NCBI GenBank assembly: GCA_021812735.1
Contig: JAKAMV010000421.1
Span: 1 to 8,162, forward strand
Reading direction: 5' to 3'
DNA length: 8,162 nt
Origin: Chloroflexota bacterium
Lineage (GTDB): Bacteria; Chloroflexota; Limnocylindria; Limnocylindrales; CSP1-4
Shown here: in pieces, positions 1 through 5,031 of the stretch
Layout of the letters: the number at the start of each line of letters is the position of its first letter
Numbering within the stretch: position 1 is the stretch's first letter
Notes under the pieces: generated by a model
Databases searched by the model: none
What the model saw: the letters and a program-made list of their open reading frames with translations, nothing else
Told to the model about the DNA's origin: nothing
Made by a program: the position numbers and the translations under genes

Positions 1-23
1 TACTGGCGCAACCAACGACGAGA

Positions 24-42
24 CCCCGGCCGATGGCCGGGG
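24..42. terminator. GC-rich hairpin, probable terminator of a gene left of the window
   Basis: CCCCGGCC (24-31) and GGCCGGGG (35-42) form a perfect 8-bp stem around a GAT loop. No U-tract follows, so any termination would be of the U-tract-independent kind often proposed in high-GC genomes. It sits upstream of the first recognisable gene and probably closes a gene outside the window. Seen: the stem. Inferred: its role. Confidence 0.5.
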
Positions 43-80
43 CCCAGGAAGACCGGCTGATCACAGGTGTCACCGATGAC

Positions 81-96
81 GCGACGCATGTGTCGC
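81..96. promoter_or_regulatory. Near-palindrome, possible operator
   Basis: GCGACGCATGTGTCGC is a 16-bp palindrome broken only at one symmetric pair. It lies upstream of the small ORF and the HTH gene. Part of it (TGTCGC) recurs at 100-105. It could be an operator for the neighbouring HTH protein or a chance GC-rich palindrome. Confidence 0.25.
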
Positions 97-115
97 CGAT
101 GTCGCGACTCAAGAC

Positions 116-217
116 ATGGCGCGCCCGACAGGTGTTGGACGCGCGATTACAACCTACAACATGCCGATCGAGGGCCGCGATGAGTGGCTCGCCGCGGCGG
201 CGAGGCATCGGGCATGA
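116..217 (+). CDS. Possible small ORF (33 aa) coupled to the HTH gene
   Basis: A short frame opens at ATG 116, with a second in-frame ATG at 161 that would give 18 aa (MPIEGRDEWLAAAARHRA). It ends in TGA at 215-217, which overlaps the ATG at 214 of the next gene as ATGA. That overlap is the usual arrangement for translational coupling and is the main reason to list the frame. No Shine-Dalgarno sequence is clear before either ATG, and the peptide is not recognised. It could be a leader peptide, a small phage protein, or chance. Confidence 0.3.
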   Translation: MARPTGVGRAITTYNMPIEGRDEWLAAAARHRA

Positions 218-462
218 GGGACGGGTACCTGCGCGGCGCCCTCCCGTCGATCGCGACTCCTGCCCAGATGAATGCCCTTGCCGCCTACGTAGCCGCTCGC
301 GGATCTGTCCCAGAGGCCGCCAGGCGCGTCGGTAGTCGGCCGAGCACCGTGAAGCGTCACCTCGCCGACCTGCGGGCGAGGTCCGGTCTCACGACCGTCG
401 AACTCATCTACGCGGGACGCGCTGCCGGCTGGCTTGTCGTCCCGCGTTTGGAGCCCGAGTGA
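214..462 (+). CDS. Stand-alone LuxR/GerE-type helix-turn-helix protein (82 aa)
   Basis: A small DNA-binding protein made almost entirely of one HTH domain. Residues about 15-70 contain a helical segment (QMNALAAYVAARGSV), a first HTH helix (PEAARRVG) and a recognition-helix segment (RPSTVKRHLADLRARSGL). The TVKRHLADLRARSGL pattern is typical of LuxR-family C-terminal or sigma-70 region-4-like domains. No receiver or ligand-binding domain is present, so it is a solo regulator of the kind common in phages and mobile elements. I chose the ATG at 214 because it overlaps the preceding short ORF as ATGA. A GTG at 184 would add ten residues (MARRGGEASG) that look unrelated to the domain. The gene ends about 30 bp before the DnaA/LexA-box cluster, so it may regulate that region, but nothing here proves it. 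Confidence 0.75.
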   Translation: MRDGYLRGALPSIATPAQMNALAAYVAARGSVPEAARRVGSRPSTVKRHLADLRARSGLTTVELIYAGRAAGWLVVPRLEPE

Positions 463-494
463 AGGAGGGTTCCCCAAGCCGCAGCCCGCTCGGA

Positions 495-538
495 GTTCTC
501 CACAGACTAGAACATCTGTTCGAGAAAATGTGGATAAC
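495..538. promoter_or_regulatory. Inverted pair of DnaA-box-like sequences
   Basis: GTTCTCCACA (495-504) and TGTGGATAAC (529-538) are inverted copies differing at one base. The right copy holds TTATCCACA on the minus strand, an exact match to the DnaA-box consensus. The left copy, TTCTCCACA, has one mismatch. They surround the LexA-type box, and the right copy ends 3 bp before the -35 element. They may bind DnaA (replication origin or regulation) or be the arms of a larger operator for another protein. Confidence 0.45.
508..523. promoter_or_regulatory. LexA-type SOS box
   Basis: TAGAACATCTGTTCGA matches the actinobacterial/Gram-positive LexA consensus TCGAAC-N4-GTTCGA at 11 of 12 fixed positions; only the second base differs. 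The core is a perfect GAAC-N4-GTTC. It lies 18 bp upstream of the -35 hexamer of the rightward promoter at 542-570. DNA-damage control of that promoter is the natural reading. However, the site lies upstream of the promoter rather than over it, so repression strength is uncertain. Confidence 0.55.
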
Positions 539-541
539 CCA

Positions 542-570
542 TTGACAGCCGGAGTCCCCGCGCCTACTAT
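542..570 (+). promoter_or_regulatory. Strong sigma-70-type promoter reading right
   Basis: TTGACA (542-547) is a perfect -35 element. It is followed by exactly 17 bp and then TACTAT (565-570), a five-of-six match to TATAAT. The expected transcription start is near 576-578. No ORF on the plus strand begins within reach. The first thing transcribed is the foldable segment at 582-650, followed by the 3' end of the DUF3800 gene in antisense. This is the best promoter match in the window. Confidence 0.75.
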
Positions 571-576
571 TCGCTT

Positions 577-655
577 AGCGCGAGCCGTCGTCGTCCGAAA
601 CATCCAGCCCTTGCAGGGTGCGGCCAAGTGGCCTAGGACGACGGGGGCTCGTTAC
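577..655 (+). ncRNA. Candidate structured small RNA next to DUF3800
   Basis: The segment just after the strong promoter folds as a three-way junction. The closing stem pairs 582-596 with 636-650: 13 Watson-Crick pairs, one G-U wobble (588/644) and one G-G mismatch (587/645). Inside are GGCC (622-625) with GGCC (630-633) around loop AAGU, and CCCU (608-611) with AGGG (615-618). CAUCC (601-605) with GGGUG (616-620) is an alternative to the second hairpin. The wobble exists only in the plus-strand RNA (A-C on the other strand), which supports plus as the RNA strand. A GUUACUUAUU stretch follows the stem. The element abuts the stop codon of the DUF3800 gene, a family known to neighbour structured RNA motifs. 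It could instead act only as a 3'-end hairpin for that gene. Confidence 0.5.
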
Positions 656-1350
656 TTATTCCCCTTCCAGATCCAGGCGTTGACCTTGTCGCGCCCGACC
701 TTCGGGTAACGGTGCGTGGCCGACGTCATCCCGCAGGACCGCATCAGCGTGTCGGCGAGGCTGCGCTTGCGTCCTTGGGTGGTTCCGGTGAGGTTCCCGT
801 ACACGCATCCCGTCAGCAGGTCTGCTACCTGCAGCAGATCATCGAGCTTGGAGTCCCCGTCCACCACGTCACGGACGGTCGGCGCTGCTGTCTTTAGGTA
901 CGTGAGTAGGTTGTTGCCCTTGGTCCTGCTCTGCTGATCAACGGTGATGAGCGCCCGGTGCGTCGGAGGCAGGTTGTATCGGAGAACCTCCATATACGTG
1001 TAGTTGTAGAACCCTTCCTCGGGCGACAGTCCCGGGATGCGCCCGCGCCAACGCGCAAGATCAACGTCGTCGCCGCGCTTGGCGATGTACTTGAACGACA
1101 CGTGGGACGCGTTCACGAACCAGTCGATCACGGCCAGCCCGTACGGCAGAGACGTGATGTCGGTCGATGAGAACTTGAACTCACGCGTGTACCCGTAGGT
1201 CGCCCGCAGGGCAGCCAGGGCTGCGCGATCCGCGGCGGGCGCAGTGGTAAAGAGCACCCCGATGACCTGCCAGTCACCCTTCCGAAAGCTCCCGCTCTCG
1301 TCGCCAAAGACCGAGAGAAGGGGCGGAAGCCCGTGTCGTCCTGCACTCAT
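652..1350 (-). CDS. DUF3800 domain protein (232 aa)
   Basis: A full-length DUF3800 protein, a family thought to have an RNase H-like fold with acidic active-site residues; its substrate is not established. Family hallmarks are visible. FGDESG is at residues 15-20 (D17, E18), REFKF at about 56-60, ITVDQ near 135-139 (D138), and the C-terminal signature DDLLQVADLLTGCVYG at 170-185 (D170, D171, Q174, D177). All expected acidic positions are present, so the protein should be active. I chose the ATG at 1350 because the family begins a few residues before FGDESG. The 17 extra residues of a longer frame (from 1401) look noncoding. A TATCGT -10-like hexamer lies 8 nt before this ATG with no Shine-Dalgarno sequence, suggesting a leaderless mRNA. 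It is divergent from the NERD gene and convergent with the strong promoter/RNA at 542-655. Such genes are common in mobile and defence-rich regions. Confidence 0.88.
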   Translation of the reverse strand: MSAGRHGLPPLLSVFGDESGSFRKGDWQVIGVLFTTAPAADRAALAALRATYGYTREFKFSSTDITSLPYGLAVIDWFVNASHVSFKYIAKRGDDVDLARWRGRIPGLSPEEGFYNYTYMEVLRYNLPPTHRALITVDQQSRTKGNNLLTYLKTAAPTVRDVVDGDSKLDDLLQVADLLTGCVYGNLTGTTQGRKRSLADTLMRSCGMTSATHRYPKVGRDKVNAWIWKGNK

Positions 1351-1358
1351 AGCTCGAC

Positions 1359-1364
1359 ACGATA
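1359..1364 (-). promoter_or_regulatory. -10-like element of the DUF3800 gene (leaderless)
   Basis: On the minus strand TATCGT fits the actinobacterial TANNNT -10 pattern and ends 8 nt before the ATG at 1350. That would put the transcript start at or next to the start codon. There is no good -35 hexamer and no Shine-Dalgarno sequence. Confidence 0.4.
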
Positions 1365-1450
1365 GGACGCTTGCGTCTGGCGGGGGACGAGAAATGGCCA
1401 CGTGCGACCCGACGCGACAGTCGAGGGTGCGGGACGATCTCTGGTGCCGG

Positions 1451-1456
1451 TAGATT
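1451..1456 (+). promoter_or_regulatory. -10-like element of the NERD gene (leaderless)
   Basis: TAGATT fits TANNNT and ends 7 nt before the ATG at 1464, the spacing expected when the start codon is also the mRNA 5' end. No Shine-Dalgarno sequence and no recognisable -35 are present. It mirrors the arrangement of the divergent DUF3800 gene. Confidence 0.45.
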
Positions 1457-1463
1457 CGTTCGC

Positions 1464-2255
1464 ATGAGCGAATGGCGCGTCAAGTACGACGGCGCGTGCG
1501 CCAGGTGTGGGGTCCTACTGCACGCAGGCGACGTCGCGGTATACGACAGGCCGACCCGCACGATCCACTGCGTCTCATGCTCGACCGGCTCTGAGCCCGC
1601 TCCGGCGGTCGACTTCGGGGTCGCAGGGCGGTCTGCTCGCCACGAGCACGACCGGCGCGCTGCCAAGCGCGAGACCGTGGTCAAGGAGCGATGGGGCGAG
1701 CGGATCGGCGGGCTCGTGCTGGCGGTGACCGACGAGCCGCAATCGACCCGGGCCTGGGCGATCGGAGCCCGCGGAGAAGAGAGGCTTGCTGAGGCGCTCG
1801 ACGGCCTCCACGCTCTTCATGACCGCCGCGTCCCGGGCACCAAGGGGAACCTCGATCACGTCGTCGTGGCTCCCGCCGGCGTGTTCGTCGTCGACGCGAA
1901 GCATCTCCAGGGCCGGATCGAGCTCCGGAATCGAGGCTGGTTCCTGCGGCCCGACGAGCGACTGTACGTCGGTCGCCGCGACTGCTCGGAGCTCGCCGAC
2001 AGCATGGGATGGCAAGTCGCCGCGGTCGAGACGGCGCTGCGTGCAGCGGGTCTTGTGCCGTTGCCGCCGATCACTCCTGTGCTCTGCTTCGTCGACGGCG
2101 ACTGGCCCCTGATCGCGCCGCCGAAGGTGTTCCGCGGCGTCCTCCTGGAGAGCATGAAATCGCTGCGAAAGAAGCTGGTCGCGGCGGGCGTGCTGGACGA
2201 AGTCTCCATCCCTCGCCTGATGCAGGTCCTCACTGCGGCGCTGCCGCCAAAGTAG
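1464..2255 (+). CDS. Zinc-ribbon plus NERD (nuclease-related) domain protein (263 aa)
   Basis: An N-terminal zinc ribbon has C12-x2-C15 and C36-x2-C39. A charged linker (about 56-95) leads to a NERD domain (about 97-197). NERD is a restriction-endonuclease-like fold found in bacterial and archaeal nuclease-like proteins. The motif GARGEERLAE (101-110), the NLDHVVVAP segment (129-137, D131), GVFVVDAKHLQG (139-150, D144-x-K146) and GWQV (182-185, Q184) preserve the expected PD-(D/E)xK core, so it looks catalytically intact. The C-terminal ~65 residues are an uncharacterised helical tail. I chose the ATG at 1464 because it begins just before the zinc ribbon and has a well-placed -10 element. The longer frame from 1371 overlaps the divergent promoter. 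There is no transmembrane segment, so it is probably cytosolic. A nucleic-acid-cleaving or defence role is inferred, not shown. Confidence 0.85.
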   Translation: MSEWRVKYDGACARCGVLLHAGDVAVYDRPTRTIHCVSCSTGSEPAPAVDFGVAGRSARHEHDRRAAKRETVVKERWGERIGGLVLAVTDEPQSTRAWAIGARGEERLAEALDGLHALHDRRVPGTKGNLDHVVVAPAGVFVVDAKHLQGRIELRNRGWFLRPDERLYVGRRDCSELADSMGWQVAAVETALRAAGLVPLPPITPVLCFVDGDWPLIAPPKVFRGVLLESMKSLRKKLVAAGVLDEVSIPRLMQVLTAALPPK

Positions 2256-2257
2256 GC

Positions 2258-2272
2258 CCGAGGCCGCCTCGG
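2258..2272. terminator. Bidirectional hairpin between convergent genes
   Basis: CCGAGG (2258-2263) pairs perfectly with CCTCGG (2267-2272) around a CCG loop. It lies in the 25-bp gap between the stops of the NERD gene and the minus-strand HTH/zinc-finger gene, where a shared terminator is expected. No U-tract is seen on either side. Confidence 0.5.
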
Positions 2273-2280
2273 AGTGTCCG

Positions 2281-3477
2281 TCAAGCTCCAGGAAGCCGGC
2301 GTTTGCTCGCAGGTGCCTCCTTGGTCCAGCGGGTCCGGAGCACCCTCACCATCTCTTCCCGCTCGACGAGCGGTGTCGCCCAGTCAATGAATGTGGCTGG
2401 CGTCATCACCCTGCGGTTGCCCTGGGCAGCGGTCAGCACATCCGCGTCGGCGGTGATCGTGACGTCGGGAGCCCATTGCCACGAGAAGGCCGAGGTGCCC
2501 GGGACGACCTGAGCCGCACCGAAGAGCTCGTGCAGCCCGCGGTCGTACTGCTCGAAGTCCTCGGGCGTCACGCTTCGGCTGGCCCGCCGAAGGGCCACGA
2601 AGCCTGGCACGCGGCGGGCGAGATCCTCGACCTCGGCGGCTGCCAGCGAACAGTCGACCAGGACCGTGCATCGGGGCTTACCGGCCTGCTCGGCCTCGAA
2701 GCTGCCCTTGACGCGTTCGTGCTCCCAGCGGCGCCGCTCGCCGCAGACGAAGCAGATCTCCTTCTGCGGTGCGCGCTCGGTCAAGTACCACGGGCCGTCC
2801 CGCTTGCCGCAGGTGGTGACGCGCCCATCCCCGAGGTGCCAGCCCGTCTTAATGAGCGCCACGCTGTCGCCCCGGCGCGTCTCTCGCACCATGCACACCA
2901 CGCCGATCGGGATCGAGCTCATCTCGACGCCCGTCATGCGGCCGACTGCGGTCAGGCAGGCGGGGCACATGGTGGCGCCAGGGCTGCGGGTCGCGGATCG
3001 CTTCCAGCGACCCCCGGGCTTCCGGCCACAGATGGCCTGATCAACACCGATGTGCCAGGCGACGAGTCGGTACTGGCTCGAGTCGCCGAGCAGCCAGAGG
3101 CGCTGGTCGCCGACTCTGATCGGTCCCTCCGGCGCCGGCGGCCGCGGCCGCGGTGCCGCTGGACGCCGAACCCGACGTGGAGTGATCGGGACCGCTGCCC
3201 GGGCAGGCGGCGGCGTCCGTTCCGGCGCTGGCGGACGCGGCTCGGGAACCTCGGCCGGCTCAATCTCGAGGGCCGCGGGGAGGTCGGGCACCGGTTCCCC
3301 GACGAACTCATAGAGCGCCCGCGACGGGATCCGGATGGCGCGTCCCAGCCCGGCGACCCGCGGCAGCGCACCCGAGCGGACCAGACTCCGAACAAGCGAT
3401 GGCGACACGCGCAGAAGCTCCGCCGCCTCATCCGGGGTGTAGGCCAACGGGCGACCGCCAGGCGCGGCCCTCGTCAT
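2281..3477 (-). CDS. HTH (excisionase/MerR-like) protein with Pro-rich linker and two H-C-C-C zinc modules (398 aa)
   Basis: Residues 11-60 form an excisionase-type HTH (YTPDEAAELLRVSPSLVRSL, then GALPRVAGLGRAIRIPSRAL). It begins as HTH_17 domains do and ends in the wing that contacts DNA. Residues 61-118 are a Pro/Arg/Ala-rich linker. Two similar zinc modules follow: WHIG with H142, C150, C171, C174, and WHLG with H213, C223, C242, C245. The pattern H-x7/9-C-G-x(17-19)-C-x2-C suggests an internal duplication. Residues 270-398 form an unrecognised C-terminal region. I chose the ATG at 3477 because it overlaps the upstream stop as ATGA and starts just before the HTH; a longer frame to 3615 adds low-complexity sequence inside the upstream gene. 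It is probably a DNA-binding regulator or recombination-directionality-like factor, but 398 aa is far longer than a normal excisionase (60-80 aa). The function is not known. Confidence 0.75.
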   Translation of the reverse strand: MTRAAPGGRPLAYTPDEAAELLRVSPSLVRSLVRSGALPRVAGLGRAIRIPSRALYEFVGEPVPDLPAALEIEPAEVPEPRPPAPERTPPPARAAVPITPRRVRRPAAPRPRPPAPEGPIRVGDQRLWLLGDSSQYRLVAWHIGVDQAICGRKPGGRWKRSATRSPGATMCPACLTAVGRMTGVEMSSIPIGVVCMVRETRRGDSVALIKTGWHLGDGRVTTCGKRDGPWYLTERAPQKEICFVCGERRRWEHERVKGSFEAEQAGKPRCTVLVDCSLAAAEVEDLARRVPGFVALRRASRSVTPEDFEQYDRGLHELFGAAQVVPGTSAFSWQWAPDVTITADADVLTAAQGNRRVMTPATFIDWATPLVEREEMVRVLRTRWTKEAPASKRRLPGA

Positions 3478-4244
3478 CGGACAGTCGCCTCCGCCGCGGC
3501 TCGCCAGCGACGGTCGAGGTCGATCGCCTCCTGGTGCTGCCGCTGCACGACGTCGACGACGATCCGGGCGATCACCTCCGACTGGTGCGGAGAGAGCGGC
3601 GGCATCGGGCAGCATTCAGAGCAGTGGGTGACGCCGGTGCTGCCGTAGCGCCAGGTGAAGGTCGGGCAGTTGGGGTGGAGCGCCCGGAACTCGGCCTCCT
3701 CGCGCTCGATCGCCGCGGCCTCCTCGGGCGTTCGCTGCAGGATCGGCTTCCATTCGGGCGCACCAACGAAGGCCCGGCCGCAGGCTCGACAGGGCTCGCC
3801 GCCGATGAACTCCTCCCACGTCAGTTGCTGGTCGTCGGTCCAGCGCCGGGTGAACGTGACCGGCGGGGCCTCGCGGCACCAGCGCGCCCGAAAGGCGTAG
3901 GGGCGGGTCGCGGTCTCGACGACGAAGTGGACCACGACGCCGTCGGCGCGCTCTGCGTGGCCGAGCGACTCGGCGGCGTGGCGGCAGTAGTCGCGTGCGC
4001 TGCGGCCTGGCTCCCGACCGTCCTCCCACACGCCGATCGCTGCCGCGGCGTCGAACCAGCGCTGGACGATCGCCGGATACCAGGTGGCGAACTTGACGAG
4101 GGTCTCGCGGTCGCCCCCGGCCGCGGTCGCCCTTCGGAGCCAGCCGTCGAAGTCGTCGCACTCGTCGTCGGCCATCTGCACGACGACGGACTGGAGCGCG
4201 GTGCGCGGGCTGCGTGGCTTGGCTGCACCGGATGAGCGTGGCAT
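3474..4244 (-). CDS. Hypothetical Cys-rich, probably zinc-binding protein (256 aa)
   Basis: Not recognised. The N-terminal half (about 25-120) is mixed alpha/beta with an acidic start (MADDECDDFDGW). The C-terminal half has C152-x2-C155, then H190-x2-C193, then C208-x2-C211 with C212, separated by a charged helix (172-188, EEAAAIEREEAEF). This looks like a zinc site or pair of sites. The last ~40 residues are helical. Its stop overlaps the start of the HTH/zinc-finger gene by four bases (ATGA), so the two are translated together and probably work in the same process. GATACT, a -10-like hexamer, lies 6 nt before the ATG at 4244, hinting at another leaderless start. An internal ATG at 4175 is an alternative start. 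Coding is supported by codon-position GC bias, by length and by the coupling. Confidence 0.65.
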   Translation of the reverse strand: MPRSSGAAKPRSPRTALQSVVVQMADDECDDFDGWLRRATAAGGDRETLVKFATWYPAIVQRWFDAAAAIGVWEDGREPGRSARDYCRHAAESLGHAERADGVVVHFVVETATRPYAFRARWCREAPPVTFTRRWTDDQQLTWEEFIGGEPCRACGRAFVGAPEWKPILQRTPEEAAAIEREEAEFRALHPNCPTFTWRYGSTGVTHCSECCPMPPLSPHQSEVIARIVVDVVQRQHQEAIDLDRRWRAAAEATVR

Positions 4245-4320
4245 GGGCGGAGTATCGCGTCAGGGGACCTCCGTCTACCGGGTCGGCGTGCATCGTTTGG
4301 CCCCGCAGGCGTAGCACCCG

Positions 4321-4347
4321 GGGCGAATAGACCGCACTGGGTCGCCC
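4321..4347. promoter_or_regulatory. Inverted repeat in the divergent intergenic region
   Basis: GGGCGA (4321-4326) and TCGCCC (4342-4347) form a 6-bp inverted repeat around a 15-nt spacer. The region of about 170 bp lies between the divergent Cys-rich gene and the virion operon. No convincing -35/-10 pair for the virion operon is seen there. An operator is possible, but support is weak. Confidence 0.2.
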
Positions 4348-4413
4348 GGCGACGATTCTCACGATGATCGCCTCGCTCTTGGCAATCGATCGGGCCAGCG
4401 GCTCGGAGCGGCC

Positions 4414-4992
4414 GTGAGCGCTCGCGTCCGCTCGATCCGCCTGCCCCGCGATCCGAACCACGAGTTCGTGCGGGTGATGACCCACGCGACGGTGGAGAAG
4501 CGGACCGAGGACTACGACGACGCGCTCGGGCTGTACCTCGCCCGGGGAGCGTCGCGGTTCGAGGCCGAGACGAGGGCCGCTCGGGTGGTCCGGCCCTACG
4601 AGGTCCTGGTCGGCGACTACAACGCGATGGTCGACAACGGGATCGACCTGGCGCTGCTCCTCCTCGTCGGCGGTGGCGGGACCGCGTTCAGCAACGCGAA
4701 CGCCCGGCTGGGCGTGGGCGACTCCGCGACCGCATGGGCGACCAGCCAGGCCGACCTCGTCGCCGCCACGAACAAGCTCCGCAAGGGGATGAACGCGACG
4801 TACCCGGTGACCGGCTCGAAGAAGCAGACGTTCCGCTCGGACTTCCTGACCGGCGAGGCGAACTGGGTCTGGAACGAGTGGGGGATCTTCAACGCCGCCT
4901 CGGGCGTGACGATGCTGTCGCGCAAGGTCGAGGCGCTGGGCACCAAGGCGTCGGGCACCTGGACGCTGACCGTCGACTTCTCGCTGGCGTAG
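4414..4992 (+). CDS. Phage virion-type structural protein (192 aa)
   Basis: First gene of the rightward structural cluster. The C-terminal two thirds resemble a family found among tail/structural genes of environmental phages. Residues 75-105 (GIDLALLLLVGGGGTAF, then NARLGVGDSATAW) are followed by TNKLRKGMNATYP (119-131), an FRSDFLTGEANWVWNEWGIFN-type segment (140-160), and RKVEALGTK with a WTLTVDFSLA end (170-192). The mixed beta pattern and closing beta strands suit a virion component. The N-terminal ~65 residues are charged and helical (RFEAETRAARVV). The GTG start at 4414 has GGAG at 4405-4408, five bases upstream, which decides the start. The family assignment rests on memory of the pattern, so a specific role (tail fibre, baseplate, decoration) cannot be fixed. 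Confidence 0.72.
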   Translation: MSARVRSIRLPRDPNHEFVRVMTHATVEKRTEDYDDALGLYLARGASRFEAETRAARVVRPYEVLVGDYNAMVDNGIDLALLLLVGGGGTAFSNANARLGVGDSATAWATSQADLVAATNKLRKGMNATYPVTGSKKQTFRSDFLTGEANWVWNEWGIFNAASGVTMLSRKVEALGTKASGTWTLTVDFSLA

Positions 4993-4995
4993 GCC

Positions 4996-5017
4996 ATGGC
5001 AGCCCTATGGCAGCCCT
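4996..5017. repeat. 11-bp perfect tandem duplication
   Basis: ATGGCAGCCCT occurs twice in direct tandem (4996-5006 and 5007-5017), in the 38-bp gap between two virion genes. Each copy carries an ATG, and the two copies are in different reading frames because 11 is not a multiple of three. It looks like replication slippage. Confidence 0.85.
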
Positions 5018-5031
5018 GGCGGACTAGCTGA
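4996..5031 (+). CDS. Possible 11-aa mini-ORF coupled to the repeat protein
   Basis: Between the two structural genes, ATG 4996 opens an 11-codon frame (MAALWQPWRTS). Its TGA (5029-5031) overlaps the next start codon as TGATG. The downstream gene has no clear Shine-Dalgarno sequence, so termination-reinitiation from this mini-ORF could supply ribosomes. The mini-ORF lacks a strong ribosome binding site itself, and it lies on a tandem duplication that may be a recent slippage product. Confidence 0.25.
   Translation: MAALWQPWRTS

Noticed and set aside
582..650. The foldable segment as a tRNA
   Set aside because: The outer stem is too long, there is no anticodon arm or T-loop GTTCRA motif in the right place, and only two inner hairpins are present.
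1371..1463. Longer N-terminus for the NERD protein
   Set aside because: It would cover the divergent promoter region and adds Arg-rich residues without homology-like features. The ATG at 1464 has a well-placed -10 and precedes the zinc ribbon directly.
2476..3648. 390-residue plus-strand open frame
   Set aside because: It is a shadow of the minus-strand HTH/zinc-finger gene, whose HTH and zinc motifs are clear. The shadow is low-complexity Arg/Ala/Pro.
3399..4485. Further long open frames on both strands over the Cys-rich gene (plus 3399-4235, minus 3616-4485)
   Set aside because: Their compositions are typical of out-of-frame high-GC DNA. The 3474-4244 frame has Cys/His pairs and an ATGA link to the next gene.
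4734..5027. Programmed frameshift extending the 192-aa virion protein into the next frame
   Set aside because: No slippery heptamer was seen near the end of the gene, and the native C-terminus (WTLTVDFSLA) looks complete.
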